A stretch of 64,000 nucleotides of DNA from JBDTSW01 sp963758845 (GTDB lineage: Bacteria > Actinomycetota > Thermoleophilia > Solirubrobacterales > 70-9), in the NCBI GenBank assembly GCA_963758845.1, contig CAVWWX010000002.1:310001-374000 (forward strand). Direction: 5' to 3'. The first letter of the stretch is position 1; the number at the start of each line of letters is the position of its first letter. Positions 1 through 8,013 of this stretch are shown in pieces. The notes below the pieces were generated by a model. The model searched no databases, was not told where the DNA came from, and was given only the letters and a program-made list of their open reading frames with translations. The position numbers and the translations under genes are program-made.

Positions 1-253
1 CGTCGGTCAGCGCCTTCTCGTCCTTGGGATCCTCGTCCAGCTGCTTCTCGGCCTCGTCGATCTGCTGCTCGTACGTCGACTCGACGTCATCGCCGCTGTC
101 GTTGCCGCCGAGGCCGATCGCGTCGAAGATCCCGCCGCTGACGTCGGAGCCGATCCCGAACCCCACGAACGAGATGAAGAAGATGAACGCCAGGAAGCCG
201 AACACGACCTGAACGACGCGCCGGCGCTTCCCGCTTCTGAGGTCGAATAGCAC
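1..253 (-). CDS. Membrane-anchored protein, N-terminal part only
   Basis: The reading frame begins at a GTG at 253 and runs off the window after 84 residues. The first dozen residues are basic (a KRRR run), followed by one hydrophobic helix (about residues 14-35, ending FVGFGIG). After it comes a Gly/Asp-rich linker and an acidic, Gln/Lys-rich helical stretch of the kind that leads into tetratricopeptide repeats. This looks like a cytoplasm- or exterior-facing helical protein on a single N-terminal anchor. It starts 18 bases after the tatC stop on the same strand, so it is probably the last gene of the dcd-tatA-tatC run. The TPR assignment is a guess because the body of the protein lies outside the window. 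Confidence 0.6.
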   Translation of the reverse strand, partial: MLFDLRSGKRRRVVQVVFGFLAFIFFISFVGFGIGSDVSGGIFDAIGLGGNDSGDDVESTYEQQIDEAEKQLDEDPKDEKALTD

Positions 254-271
254 GGCCGGGGAGGGTAGCCG

Positions 272-1048
272 TTAGCCCGAGCCTTCAGGGGCGGGCTCGG
301 AGGGGTGGATCTCCTTGGGCTCGCCGAAGCGCCTCGCGAGCACGACGCTGGCCTCGTACAGCAGGACCAGCGGGATCATGATCAGGATCATCGAGACGGG
401 GTCGCCCCCGGGCAGGGCCGCGGCGACGATCGAGATGATCAGGATCGCGTAGCGGCGGTTCGACGCCAGCTGCGCGGGCGTCACGACCCCCAGCCGGCAC
501 AGTGTGAGCAAAGCGATCGGCATCTGGAACAGCAGGCCGAGGACCACGGTCAGGATCCCGAGGAAGCCGTAGTACTCCTTGGCGCGGAGCTGGGTGTTGA
601 AGTTGGCTTCGTTGAAGCTCAAGAGGAAGCTGATCGCCGCCGGCATCACCACGAAGTAGGCGAACGCGATGCCCGCCAAAAACAGCAGCGGCATCGCGAG
701 CAGGTACGGGAAGACGACCTGCTTCTCCTGCGGGGAGAAGGCCGGGATCACGAACGCGTAGAGCTGGTACAGGATCACCGGCAGCGACAGGATCATCGCG
801 CCGTAGGCCGAGACCTCGACCGTGGTGAAGAACGGCTCGGTCGGCGACAGCGTCAGGAGCTCGTCGATCCTGTTGTCCGGCAGGGGCCAGTTGAAGATGT
901 CGAGCATCAGGCCGTCCTGCCAGAAGCACAGCGCGAACGCCACGCCGAAGGCGACCAGCGAGAGGATGATGCGTGAGCGGAGCTCGTCGAGGTGCTCGAC
1001 GAGTGTCAACCGGTCGTCGTGACCGATCGCGGCCCGGGTCCGGGCCAT
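272..1048 (-). CDS. tatC: Sec-independent protein translocase TatC
   Basis: TatC is the membrane receptor of the twin-arginine pathway and binds RR signal peptides of folded proteins. The 258 residues match the usual family length. The N-terminus carries the family signature LVEHLDELRSRI just before the first membrane helix, and six hydrophobic segments follow. A central segment contains the conserved FxxxEVSAYGAM-type loop and the PFLLAMP-like third helix. tatA lies 4 bases upstream, so the two are clearly co-transcribed. Likely clients in this window include the PhoD-like phosphatase at 56.7 kb, which has an RR signal. Confidence 0.95.
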   Translation of the reverse strand: MARTRAAIGHDDRLTLVEHLDELRSRIILSLVAFGVAFALCFWQDGLMLDIFNWPLPDNRIDELLTLSPTEPFFTTVEVSAYGAMILSLPVILYQLYAFVIPAFSPQEKQVVFPYLLAMPLLFLAGIAFAYFVVMPAAISFLLSFNEANFNTQLRAKEYYGFLGILTVVLGLLFQMPIALLTLCRLGVVTPAQLASNRRYAILIISIVAAALPGGDPVSMILIMIPLVLLYEASVVLARRFGEPKEIHPSEPAPEGSG

Positions 1049-1052
1049 GGCG

Positions 1053-1313
1053 CTACGCCTTGGGTTCGGCCACTACCTCAGCGTCGGCGGGCTCGTCGGC
1101 CTCGCGCGGCTGGGGGGCGGCGGCCTGAACCTCGAGCTTCGCCTGCTCTTCGCGCTTCTCGTCTTCGTCGTCGTCGTTGTCGCCGGTGATCGAGTCCTTG
1201 AACTCACGCATCCCGGTCCCCAGCGACTTGCCGAGCTCGGGCAGGCGCTTCGGACCGAACACGATCAGCGCGATCACGAGAACGATTGCGATTTGCCAGA
1301 GGCTGAAATCCAT
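1053..1313 (-). CDS. tatA: Twin-arginine translocase pore subunit TatA/TatE
   Basis: This is an 86-residue protein with the TatA architecture: a short N-terminal membrane helix, the FGPKRLPELG hinge motif, an amphipathic helix (GKSLGTGMREFKDSI), and a charged, disordered tail rich in Asp/Glu. TatA multimers form the size-adjustable passage of the twin-arginine system. It is immediately upstream of tatC. No separate TatB is visible in the window, as is common in organisms with a minimal TatAC system. Confidence 0.92.
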   Translation of the reverse strand: MDFSLWQIAIVLVIALIVFGPKRLPELGKSLGTGMREFKDSITGDNDDDEDEKREEQAKLEVQAAAPQPREADEPADAEVVAEPKA

Positions 1314-1349
1314 TACAGAGAATGGTAACGGCGGCCCGGCAGGGTCGGA

Positions 1350-1943
1350 TCAATCTTCCCCGCCGGGGCGCGATCCTGCCGCGCGTGCGGGCCCGCCCTC
1401 GTAGCGCGACTCGGTCGCGTCGCGCTGGCCGTGGTAGTGGCTGCCCAGGTCCTCGTGGCCGTAGGGCCGCTCGGCGGGCGCGTCCAGGGCCATCAGGCTC
1501 AGCTGGGCGATCGGCAGGCCGGTGCGCAGGACGATCGGGACGCTGTTGAAGTTCGTGATCTCCAGTGTCAGCGTTCCCTTGAAGCCGGGATCGACGAAGC
1601 CGGCCGTCGCGTGGACGATCAGGCCAAGGCGGCCAAGACTCGATTTCCCCTCGATGCGGGCGACGATGTCGTCGGGCAGCTCCACCCACTCCTCGGTGCG
1701 TCCCAGGACGAACTCGTTGGGGTGGATGACGAACGTGTCGCCGTTTTCGACCTGGACGTGCTCGGTCAGGTCCTGCGGGGGGTCGGCGAGGTCGATCACC
1801 TGGATCCGGTGGTTGTGAAAGACGCGGAATGACGGCCCGAGCTTGAGGTCAACGCTGGCCGGCTGGACCATTGTTGGATCCCAGGGGTCAATCCTCAGCC
1901 GCTCGTCGGCCACGAGGCGGCGGATCGTGCCGTCGGATAGCAC
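1350..1943 (-). CDS. dcd: dCTP deaminase (possibly dUMP-forming)
   Basis: This enzyme deaminates dCTP on the route to dTTP. The catalytic block GKSSLGRLGL...TAGFVDPGFKG is intact, and the N-terminal IDPWDP and VQPASVDLKLG motifs are in place. I place the start at the GTG at 1943, giving VLSDGTIRRLV, which matches the usual LSDxxI N-terminus and about 197 residues. An in-frame GTG at 1958 and an ATG at 2042 would only add atypical residues. Actinobacterial relatives are often bifunctional dCTP deaminase/dUTPases. The sequence alone does not settle that here. Confidence 0.92.
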   Translation of the reverse strand: MLSDGTIRRLVADERLRIDPWDPTMVQPASVDLKLGPSFRVFHNHRIQVIDLADPPQDLTEHVQVENGDTFVIHPNEFVLGRTEEWVELPDDIVARIEGKSSLGRLGLIVHATAGFVDPGFKGTLTLEITNFNSVPIVLRTGLPIAQLSLMALDAPAERPYGHEDLGSHYHGQRDATESRYEGGPARAAGSRPGGED

Positions 1944-2105
1944 CGATGTGGGGCGCACGCAGGCAGTCTGGCAGCGAAAACGGCGCCACACAGGCGTGAT
2001 CGGAGGCGTGATTGCCCTGTTTGCGGCCTCTGTGAGTGCCAACCCTTGTCTAGGTCAGGGTCAACCCCTAAAGGTCGGCTGGGGGGCAGCCGATATGCGC
2101 CCCGT

Positions 2106-2507
2106 ATGGAGGAGATGGAACACACCGCCGACCGCACCGCGCCCCCGGAGGAGTCCCCCTTCGGATTCGGGGCTTTCGAGGCCGCCCGGCCCGCCCGCAG
2201 CGGCGCCCGGCAGGCCGAGGACCTGCACATCTGTCCCTCCTGCGAGTCGGAGCTGGTGCTCCCCGTCGACTGGGCGCCCGCCTCGGGCAAGCGCTGGAAG
2301 GTCGATCTGCGCTGCCCCGAGTGCGAGTGGACCGGTGGCGGCACCTACTCCCAGCAGGTCGTCGACCGCTACGACGAGATGCTCGACAGGGGCACCGAGG
2401 CGTTGCTGGAGGACCTGACCGAGCTCTCTCGCGCGAACATGGAGGAGCACGCCACGGCGTTCGCGGCCGCCCTCCAGGACGACCTGATCCTGCCCGAGGA
2501 CTTCTAA
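2106..2507 (+). CDS. Zinc-ribbon protein of unknown function
   Basis: This 133-residue protein has two CPxC knuckles (CPSC and CPEC about 35 residues apart) that should bind one zinc ion. An acidic helical C-terminus ends in an LPEDF-type tail. The ATG at 2106 is preferred over an upstream TTG at 2046, because the extra residues have no family-like character and would run into the dcd promoter region. It is transcribed divergently from dcd and convergently with the polyprenyl synthase. I do not recognise a function. The fold suggests nucleic-acid or protein binding. Confidence 0.7.
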   Translation: MEEMEHTADRTAPPEESPFGFGAFEAARPARSGARQAEDLHICPSCESELVLPVDWAPASGKRWKVDLRCPECEWTGGGTYSQQVVDRYDEMLDRGTEALLEDLTELSRANMEEHATAFAAALQDDLILPEDF

Positions 2508-2581
2508 CCACAGCTTTCAGGGCGTGGGGGGTCAAGCGGCCGTCCGCCGGTCAGGGTTCGGACGCCGGCGGTCGGCCGCCG

Positions 2582-3605
2582 CTATGAGTAGCGCTCGACC
2601 ACGCCGTCGGCGACCAGCCCCAGCAGCTCGCGCTGGGCGTCCGGGATCGGCGCCGCGCCGACGCGGTGCTTCGCCGCCTCGACGCGCGCGCGGGCGTCCT
2701 CGCGCACAGCGTCCAGCGCCCCGGTGGCCTCGATGCGGTCGCAGAGCTCGCCGGCCGATGCCTCATCGAGCGAGCGCAGATCCACCTCGCCCAGCGACGG
2801 GTCCTCGCGCATCGCCGCGATCAGCGGCAGCGTCACGGTGCCGTCCAGCAGGTCCGTGCCGCGCGCCTTGCCGGTGCGCTCGGGCGGGCCGCTGATGTCG
2901 AGCACGTCGTCCAAGAGCTGGAACGCCAGGCCGATGTCGCGGCCGAACCCGGTCAGCGCCTCGTCGGCCGCCGGGTCGTCGCGGCCGATCGCACACGCGC
3001 ACTCGAACAGGCGGGCCGTCTTCAGCAGGCAGCGCCCCAGGTAGCGCTCCGGGGTGAGCCGGAGGTCGAAGGCGTCGCGGCGCTGAGCCAGCTCGCCGAG
3101 GGCGAGGGCCACCGACGCGCCTGCCAGCAGGCCCACCCGGCGCTCGGAAGCGGTGCGGGCCTGGCCGGCCGCGATCGCGTCGTCCGAGGGGGCGGCGCCA
3201 GCGTCACCGAGCTCGGCGAACGCGCGCGAGAACAGCAGGTCGCCGACGGCCGTGGCGCGGTCGCGGCCCGAGGTCGCGACGACGGTCGGGCGCCCGCGCC
3301 GCAAGCGGCGCGGCGTCGAGGACGTCGTCGTGGACCAGCGTGGCCATGTGGACGAGCTCGATCGCCACGGCCGCGCGGGTGGCGCCCTCGCCCGCGTCGG
3401 GGCCGGCGCACAGCAGCACCAGCATCGGGCGCAGGCGCTTGCCGCCGGCGGCGAGCGTCGACGAGGCGTCTGCGCCCAGGTCTGCGCCATGTCCCGCGAC
3501 CACGTCGCCCAGGCGGCTCTCGACCTGGCCCATCCGCCGCGGCAGCCAGGCCTCTGCCGCCTCCATCACGACGGTGACGGGAGGCGGCACCGACGAGCGG
3601 TTCAC
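2582..3605 (-). CDS. Polyprenyl diphosphate synthase (frameshifted)
   Basis: This is a trans-isoprenyl diphosphate synthase that builds the side chain of menaquinone. The N-terminal part reads GGKRLRPMLVLL and then LVHDDVLD (first Asp-rich motif). The C-terminal part contains FQLLDDVLDISG (second Asp-rich motif) and GKARGTDLLDGTVTLPLI. The two halves lie in different frames: one extra base near 3301-3306 separates APL from RRGRPTVVA. Removing it restores a normal protein of about 340 residues. A GTG at 3605 overlaps the menG stop codon (GTGA), which argues for coupled translation. An internal ATG at 3566 is an alternative start. Adjacent menG supports a menaquinone role. Confidence 0.87.
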
Positions 3606-4381
3606 GAGCGCCTGGTCCCCGAGTGGATGGCGATGATGCCGCCGGCCAGGATCAGCCAGCGGATCTCCTCGAGCCGGGCGTCGTCCATCAGCGCGGCGAG
3701 GCGGTCGGGCGGCGGGAAGCTCCGCACGGAGTCGGGCAGGTACGTGTAGGCGTCGGAGTCGCCGGCCACGCTGCCCAACACCGGCACGACCCGGTCGAAC
3801 CACAGCGAGAAGAAGGTCGAGAGCGGCGGGCGCGTTGGCTGGGTGATCTCCAGGATCACCAGGCGCCCGCCCGGCTTCAGCACCCGGGTCAGCTCGTCCA
3901 GCCCGTCCGGCAGGTCGGAGAGGTTGCGCACGCCGAAGCCGACGGTGACGGCGTCGAACGACTCGTCGGAGTACGGCAGGTCCAGGGCGTCCGCCCATTC
4001 GAACTCGATCGGCGCGGGCGCCGGGCCGCCGCCGTTTGACTCGGGGCCCGGTGCGCCGGCGCGTCGCCCCTCCTCCTTCTCGCGTGCGATCTCGAGCATC
4101 GCCTCGGAGAAGTCGCAGCCGACCACGCGCCCGCCCGAGCCGACCGTGGCCGCCAGCTCGAAGGCGAGGTCGCCGGTGCCGCAGCAGACATCCAGGGCGC
4201 TGTCCCCCGGCTCGAGCGCGGCGCGCTCGACGGCGCGCTCGCGCCAGCGGCGGTCGAGTCCGGCCGTCATCACGTGGTTCATGCGGTCATACACGCCGGC
4301 GATGCGGTCGAACATCGTCCGCACCTGGGCGGAGAACTCCTCCGAGTCGCGGCTGGGCCGCGCCGAATCCACGCGCCTCAC
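3602..4381 (-). CDS. menG: Demethylmenaquinone methyltransferase (MenG/UbiE family)
   Basis: This enzyme performs the last step of menaquinone synthesis, C-methylation of demethylmenaquinone by S-adenosylmethionine. The 259 residues include FDRIAGVYDRMNHVMTAGLDRRWR (UbiE signature 1, residues about 24-47), the SAM loop DVCCGTGDLAFELA, and the GVRNLSDLPDGLDELTRVLKPGG region (signature 2). A Gly/Pro-rich insertion lies between the SAM loop and the central strands (GAPGPESNGGGPAPAP), a common low-complexity feature in high-GC actinobacteria. It lies between qcrC and the polyprenyl synthase in one operon, linking quinone synthesis with the complex that oxidises menaquinol. Confidence 0.93.
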   Translation of the reverse strand: MRRVDSARPSRDSEEFSAQVRTMFDRIAGVYDRMNHVMTAGLDRRWRERAVERAALEPGDSALDVCCGTGDLAFELAATVGSGGRVVGCDFSEAMLEIAREKEEGRRAGAPGPESNGGGPAPAPIEFEWADALDLPYSDESFDAVTVGFGVRNLSDLPDGLDELTRVLKPGGRLVILEITQPTRPPLSTFFSLWFDRVVPVLGSVAGDSDAYTYLPDSVRSFPPPDRLAALMDDARLEEIRWLILAGGIIAIHSGTRRS

Positions 4382-4383
4382 CT

Positions 4384-4434
4384 AAAGGGGGTCTGACCCC
4401 ATCAGTCGCCCCCGCTCAAGGGGTCTGACCCTCA
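4384..4434 (-). repeat. Palindromic GGGTCTGACCC repeat pair
   Basis: Two copies of a short palindrome, GGGGTCTGACCCC and AGGGGTCTGACCCT, lie about 35 bases apart in the gap between qcrC and menG. A related element (AAAGGGTGCCTGACCCCTTT) sits at 31296-31316. Such scattered palindromes resemble REP-type elements, which are usually moved by solo Y1 transposases. None of those is encoded in the window. Confidence 0.6.
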
Positions 4435-5142
4435 CTACTCGCCCTGGAGCGAGGCCAGGTAGTCGACGAGCGCGTCGAACTTCTCCTCGGGCAGGTCCGC
4501 GTAGGGGGGCATGACCCCGGACGGATTGACCAGCGTGCGTGCGATCGCCGCTCGTGGAAGCGTCGAGCCGATCTCGGTCAGCTCCGGCCCGGGCCCGTCG
4601 TTGCCGTTCTCGCCGAACTTGTGGCACGCGAGGCAGCCCGACTGGGCCGCGACGTCGCGGCCGGACTCGTACTCGGCGGCGACCTCGCCCTCGATCTCCG
4701 TCGGCGAGCCGGCCGAGGCGCCGAGGTAGGTGAGGAAGGCCATCGAGATGATCGTCAGGATGGCCGCGGTGGTGGCGACCGGCCGGCGCTCGGGCCGGCG
4801 CTCGGGGTTGCGGTCGTAGAAGGGCAGCAGAAGCAGCGCGACCAGCAGGATGTTCGGCAGGATGATCGTGGCCAGCGGCACCAGCTCGGGCGGCTTGATC
4901 ACGCGCAGGACCTCGAAGAGGAAGAAGAAGTACCACTCCGGCCGAGGCACGTAGGTGGTGGTGGTCGGGTCGGCCTTGGGCCCCTGCTCGGCGCCCAGGA
5001 CCAGCGACATGATCGCGATCACCAGCACGACGACGAGCGCCATCACCGAGTCCTTGGCCACCGCGTAGGGGAAGAACGGCTTGCCCTTCTTCTTCAGGAC
5101 CTCGTACTCGCGGAGATATGCCTCCTTCTGCGCGCCGTCCAC
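4435..5142 (-). CDS. qcrC: Menaquinol-cytochrome c reductase, cytochrome b C-terminal subunit fused to cytochrome c
   Basis: The first 150 residues carry the subunit-IV half of cytochrome b: three membrane helices and the Qo-site motif PEWYFFFLFEVLR. They are followed by a c-type cytochrome domain with a single heme-binding CLACH and a distal Met in SGVMPPYADL. The protein therefore carries electrons from the Rieske centre to a membrane-bound heme c. This arrangement is like Bacillus QcrC, unlike the diheme QcrC plus full-length QcrB of most actinomycetes. It starts 2 bases after the qcrB stop and is co-transcribed with it. Confidence 0.93.
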   Translation of the reverse strand: MDGAQKEAYLREYEVLKKKGKPFFPYAVAKDSVMALVVVLVIAIMSLVLGAEQGPKADPTTTTYVPRPEWYFFFLFEVLRVIKPPELVPLATIILPNILLVALLLLPFYDRNPERRPERRPVATTAAILTIISMAFLTYLGASAGSPTEIEGEVAAEYESGRDVAAQSGCLACHKFGENGNDGPGPELTEIGSTLPRAAIARTLVNPSGVMPPYADLPEEKFDALVDYLASLQGE

Positions 5143-5144
5143 CG

Positions 5145-5939
5145 CTAGCCCACCTTCTCCTCACGCAGGGACTTGGGCTTGGTCTCGGCCCGCATCCAGG
5201 GCGGCGCCGTGGTGCCCAGCTTCACCACCAGGTAGAGGTGGGCGAAGATCAGGGCGATGATCAGCCCGGGCACGAGCAGCATGTGGACCGCGTAGAAGCG
5301 CGAGATCGTGGTCGACTCGAACTCGGCTCCCGCCCGCAGGAAGTCGGCCAGGTAGGGCCCTACCACCGGTCCTGTCGCGGTGATGTTGTTGGCGACGATC
5401 GTGGCCCAGAAGGACCGCTGGTCGAACGGCAGCAGGTAACCCGTCAGGCCCATCACCAGGGTCAGCACCAGCAAGACCACGCCGATCACCCAGTTCAGCT
5501 CGCGCGGGTACTTGTAGGCGCCGAAGAAGAACGTCCTCGCCATGTGGAGGAAGATCAAGATGATCATCACCGTGGCGCCCCACTTGTGCATGCCGCGGAC
5601 GAACTCGCCCAGGAACACGTCGTTCGTGAGGTAGCTGATCGAGGCGTAGGCCTCGGTGGCCGACGGCGTGTAGTACATCGCCAGGAAGACGCCGGTGAGC
5701 GCCTGGACGACGAACGCGAACAGCGTCGCCGAGCCCAGCGTGTAGAACCAGTTCGTGCCCTTCGGGACCTTCCGGAAGAGCATCCCGGTGAGGAACCCGG
5801 TGGCGCCGGTGCGCTCGTCGACCCACCCGACCAGGTCGGCTGGGGCCTCCTTCAGCTTCTGGGTCGGGCCGCCGCCGTTGCCGTTGGACTCGCCTGGCTT
5901 GGCGGGCTTGCGAAACGCTTGCGGGATCAGGTTCGGCAT
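5145..5939 (-). CDS. qcrB: Menaquinol-cytochrome c reductase, cytochrome b6-like subunit
   Basis: This 264-residue protein is the N-terminal, b6-like half of cytochrome b and binds two b hemes. Conserved heme histidines are visible in MHKWGAT and FLHMARTFFFGAYKYPRE (helix B) and in FYAVHMLLVPG and FAHLYLV (helix D). The GxxLPxDQRxFWATIVA loop of the quinone site is intact. A Gly/Asn-rich N-terminal extension of about 45 residues precedes the domain. Its ATG overlaps the qcrA stop (ATGA). Confidence 0.94.
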   Translation of the reverse strand: MPNLIPQAFRKPAKPGESNGNGGGPTQKLKEAPADLVGWVDERTGATGFLTGMLFRKVPKGTNWFYTLGSATLFAFVVQALTGVFLAMYYTPSATEAYASISYLTNDVFLGEFVRGMHKWGATVMIILIFLHMARTFFFGAYKYPRELNWVIGVVLLVLTLVMGLTGYLLPFDQRSFWATIVANNITATGPVVGPYLADFLRAGAEFESTTISRFYAVHMLLVPGLIIALIFAHLYLVVKLGTTAPPWMRAETKPKSLREEKVG

Positions 5940-6634
5940 CAGTCCGGAGGGGGCGGCGTGGTCGGACGCGGCGGGTAGAGGTACTCCCAGATGCCCCCGG
6001 TGAACTCGCCCGGGTCACGAGCGCGCACGGGTTCGAGGTCCGAGGTGACGCTGTAGCGGGGCCCGAGCTCCAGCTGCCCGGCCGTGACGCGGGTCTGGAA
6101 GCGGTCGAGCGGGCGGACCGGTGGGCCACCGATGACCCGGCCCTCGAAGTCGTAGACGCCGCCGTGGCAGGGGCAGATGAAGGTCGACGAGGCCTTGACG
6201 AAGCGGACGGGGCAGCCGAGGTGCGCGCAGCGGGTCGAGATCGCGATGTACACCTCCGGCGACTCCTCCGGGTTGATCTCGGGGTTGCCCTGGCGCACGT
6301 AGACGGTGGTCTTGCCGGCCTCGCCGATGCCGTCGCGAGTCGTGATCACGACCGCGGTGTAGCCCTCCGCGTCGAAGTCATCCAGCGGGCCGACGCCCTC
6401 CCAGATCTCCTCGGGCGCGTCGAACACCGGCGCCAGCGCGAAGCCGACGGTGGGCAGTGCCACGACCGTGATCGCGAGGATGCCGGCCGCTTGGCCGCCG
6501 ATCGTGAACACGGCGCGGCGCGTCATCGTCTCGCCCTCGTAATAGCCCGCGGGAGCGGGCTTCTCGGGCGAGCCGTTCGGGCCGTTCTTCTTCTCTGGAG
6601 CGTCAGCCACGGGAAGGCGGTTCAGGAAGATCAA
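5939..6634 (-). CDS. qcrA: Menaquinol-cytochrome c reductase, Rieske iron-sulfur subunit
   Basis: The Rieske [2Fe-2S] motifs CAHLGC and CPCHGG are complete, followed by the GPPVRPLDRF proline loop. One membrane helix (about residues 41-65) is preceded by TRRAVFTIG, a twin-arginine-like signal typical of Rieske proteins exported by Tat. The ATG at 6634 overlaps the upstream gene by 32 bases. A GTG at 6610 (overlap 8 bases) is an equally plausible start. It heads the qcrABC-menG-polyprenyl synthase set. Confidence 0.94.
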   Translation of the reverse strand: MIFLNRLPVADAPEKKNGPNGSPEKPAPAGYYEGETMTRRAVFTIGGQAAGILAITVVALPTVGFALAPVFDAPEEIWEGVGPLDDFDAEGYTAVVITTRDGIGEAGKTTVYVRQGNPEINPEESPEVYIAISTRCAHLGCPVRFVKASSTFICPCHGGVYDFEGRVIGGPPVRPLDRFQTRVTAGQLELGPRYSVTSDLEPVRARDPGEFTGGIWEYLYPPRPTTPPPPD

Positions 6635-7223
6635 AGTCTATTGAGTCAGCGGCCTCCGCCAGTGCGCTCGTGATGCCGGCCTCGGCCGCCACCTGGGTGG
6701 CCGCGGACTCGAGCGCCGCGGCCACCTCGGCCCCGGGGCCGTCGGCGCGAAGCCTCGCCTTGGCGGTCTCATGACGCTCCGAGGCGCCGGCGCCAACCGC
6801 GACGGCCGCCGCCAGCCACAGCGCGCCTGCCGTGCGGTTGTCGGCCGGCCCGTCGGCGTGAGCGACCGCGCACAACGAGATCAGGTCCGAGAGCTCCCGC
6901 ACCGCCTCCAGGTCGCCAAGCCCCGCCAGCCGCTCGAGGCCCAGCGCGTACAGGTGATCGCCGCCCAGGAGCGCCAGATCGGGCTCGACCGGGTCACGTT
7001 CGCCCCCCAGGATGCGCGGCTCGCCGTAGTGGAGGAGGTAGCCCTCGCGGACCGCTTCGATCACGAACGCGTAGTCGGCCTCCGCTCCCGCGGCGCGGGG
7101 GCCCGCCGCCGCCAGCCCGCCAAGGGCCGCCGTCGCTGCGGGCTCGCGCAGGAGGGCGCTCAGCAGGGTGTCGTCGGCGCGAACGGCCTCGGCGACTTCG
7201 TTCAGGGCTCCAGCGCTTGCCAC
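6603..7223 (-). CDS. Helical protein upstream of qcrA, unknown function
   Basis: This 206-residue, alanine-rich, all-helical soluble protein opens the respiratory operon and overlaps qcrA. One segment, GDHLYALGLERLAGLGDLEAVRELSDLI, resembles the region of trans-polyprenyl synthases that follows their first Asp-rich motif, where GDYL precedes a helical ELG run. The DDxxD metal sites are absent. It could be a non-catalytic relative or a small regulatory subunit of the synthase at the other end of the operon. This is inference from one segment only. Confidence 0.6.
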   Translation of the reverse strand: MASAGALNEVAEAVRADDTLLSALLREPAATAALGGLAAAGPRAAGAEADYAFVIEAVREGYLLHYGEPRILGGERDPVEPDLALLGGDHLYALGLERLAGLGDLEAVRELSDLISLCAVAHADGPADNRTAGALWLAAAVAVGAGASERHETAKARLRADGPGAEVAAALESAATQVAAEAGITSALAEAADSIDFDLPEPPSRG

Positions 7224-7267
7224 GGGCGCGCGAGATTACCCGCGAGCCCCCATGAGTGCGGCTGGCG

Positions 7268-7870
7268 TCAGTCGGGAAGTGGGCGGTCGCCGGACTCGCG
7301 CAGGCCGTCAAGGATCACCTGGAGGTAGCGCTCCCAGCTCATCTCGAGCGGGCCCACCTTGCCGTCGACCAGCGCGCGGCCGAGGCCGCAGATCAGGCCG
7401 GGGACGTCCTCCCAGCGCATGTCCCCGCGAAGCTTGCCGTCGGCCTGGGCCCGCCCGACCAGCTCGTCGAGGAGGACGGGCATCCCGACGCCCTCGGCTC
7501 CCTCGCGCATGGTCTCGGGGCGCTCGAACATCGCCTCGGAGAGGGCGCGGTCGCCCGCCATGACGCCAGCCGAGTAGCGCATGAAGGCCTCGAAGCCGTC
7601 CCACGGGTCGGGGTTCGCGATCCCCTCCCTGGCGGCGGCGGCCAGGCCCTCGAACCGCTCCTGGATCAGGGCCTCCAGCAGGTCGCACTTGTTCGGGAAG
7701 TGGCGGTACACGGTGCCGACGCCGACCCCGGCCCGGGAGGCGATCTGGTCCATCTGCGCGTCGAAGCCGTGCTCGGCGAAGAGCTCGCGCGCCGCCTCGA
7801 GGATGCGCTGGCGGTTGCGTCGGGCGTCGGCGCGCTGGCTCGGGGCGGCTGGGGTGGCGGCGGTGGCCAA
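7268..7870 (-). CDS. TetR/AcrR family transcriptional regulator
   Basis: The N-terminal helix-turn-helix (residues about 18-64) reads RILEAARELFAEHGF...QIASRAGVGVGTVYRHFPNKCDLLEAL, which is the canonical TetR_N domain. The C-terminal domain is a ligand-binding helical bundle without a recognisable ligand signature. The gene is divergent from the MFS exporter at 8014. Two copies of an imperfect palindrome lie between them, so it most likely represses that exporter and itself, and releases DNA on binding a toxic compound. Confidence 0.93.
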   Translation of the reverse strand: MATAATPAAPSQRADARRNRQRILEAARELFAEHGFDAQMDQIASRAGVGVGTVYRHFPNKCDLLEALIQERFEGLAAAAREGIANPDPWDGFEAFMRYSAGVMAGDRALSEAMFERPETMREGAEGVGMPVLLDELVGRAQADGKLRGDMRWEDVPGLICGLGRALVDGKVGPLEMSWERYLQVILDGLRESGDRPLPD

Positions 7871-7920
7871 TTCTCGATCCTCTCGTTGGGCCCGGCTTCT
7901 GTGAGTCCCCGCACAGCAAA

Positions 7921-7972
7921 CGGAACGTCAATTCCGTATAGTGCTCGAAACGGAACCTGAATTCGGATTCCG
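7921..7972. promoter_or_regulatory. Paired palindromic operator between tetR and the MFS gene
   Basis: Two 16-base imperfect palindromes begin at 7921 (CGGAACGTCAATTCCG) and 7951 (CGGAACCTGAATTCGG). They match at 13 of 16 positions and are spaced 30 bases start to start, about three helical turns. An extra TTCCG half-site ends at 7972. The position between divergent regulator and exporter fits a TetR operator. Confidence 0.7.
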
Positions 7973-8013
7973 ATTATGTCACAAACTTACGGACGCGAGC
8001 AAGGGAGAACCGC

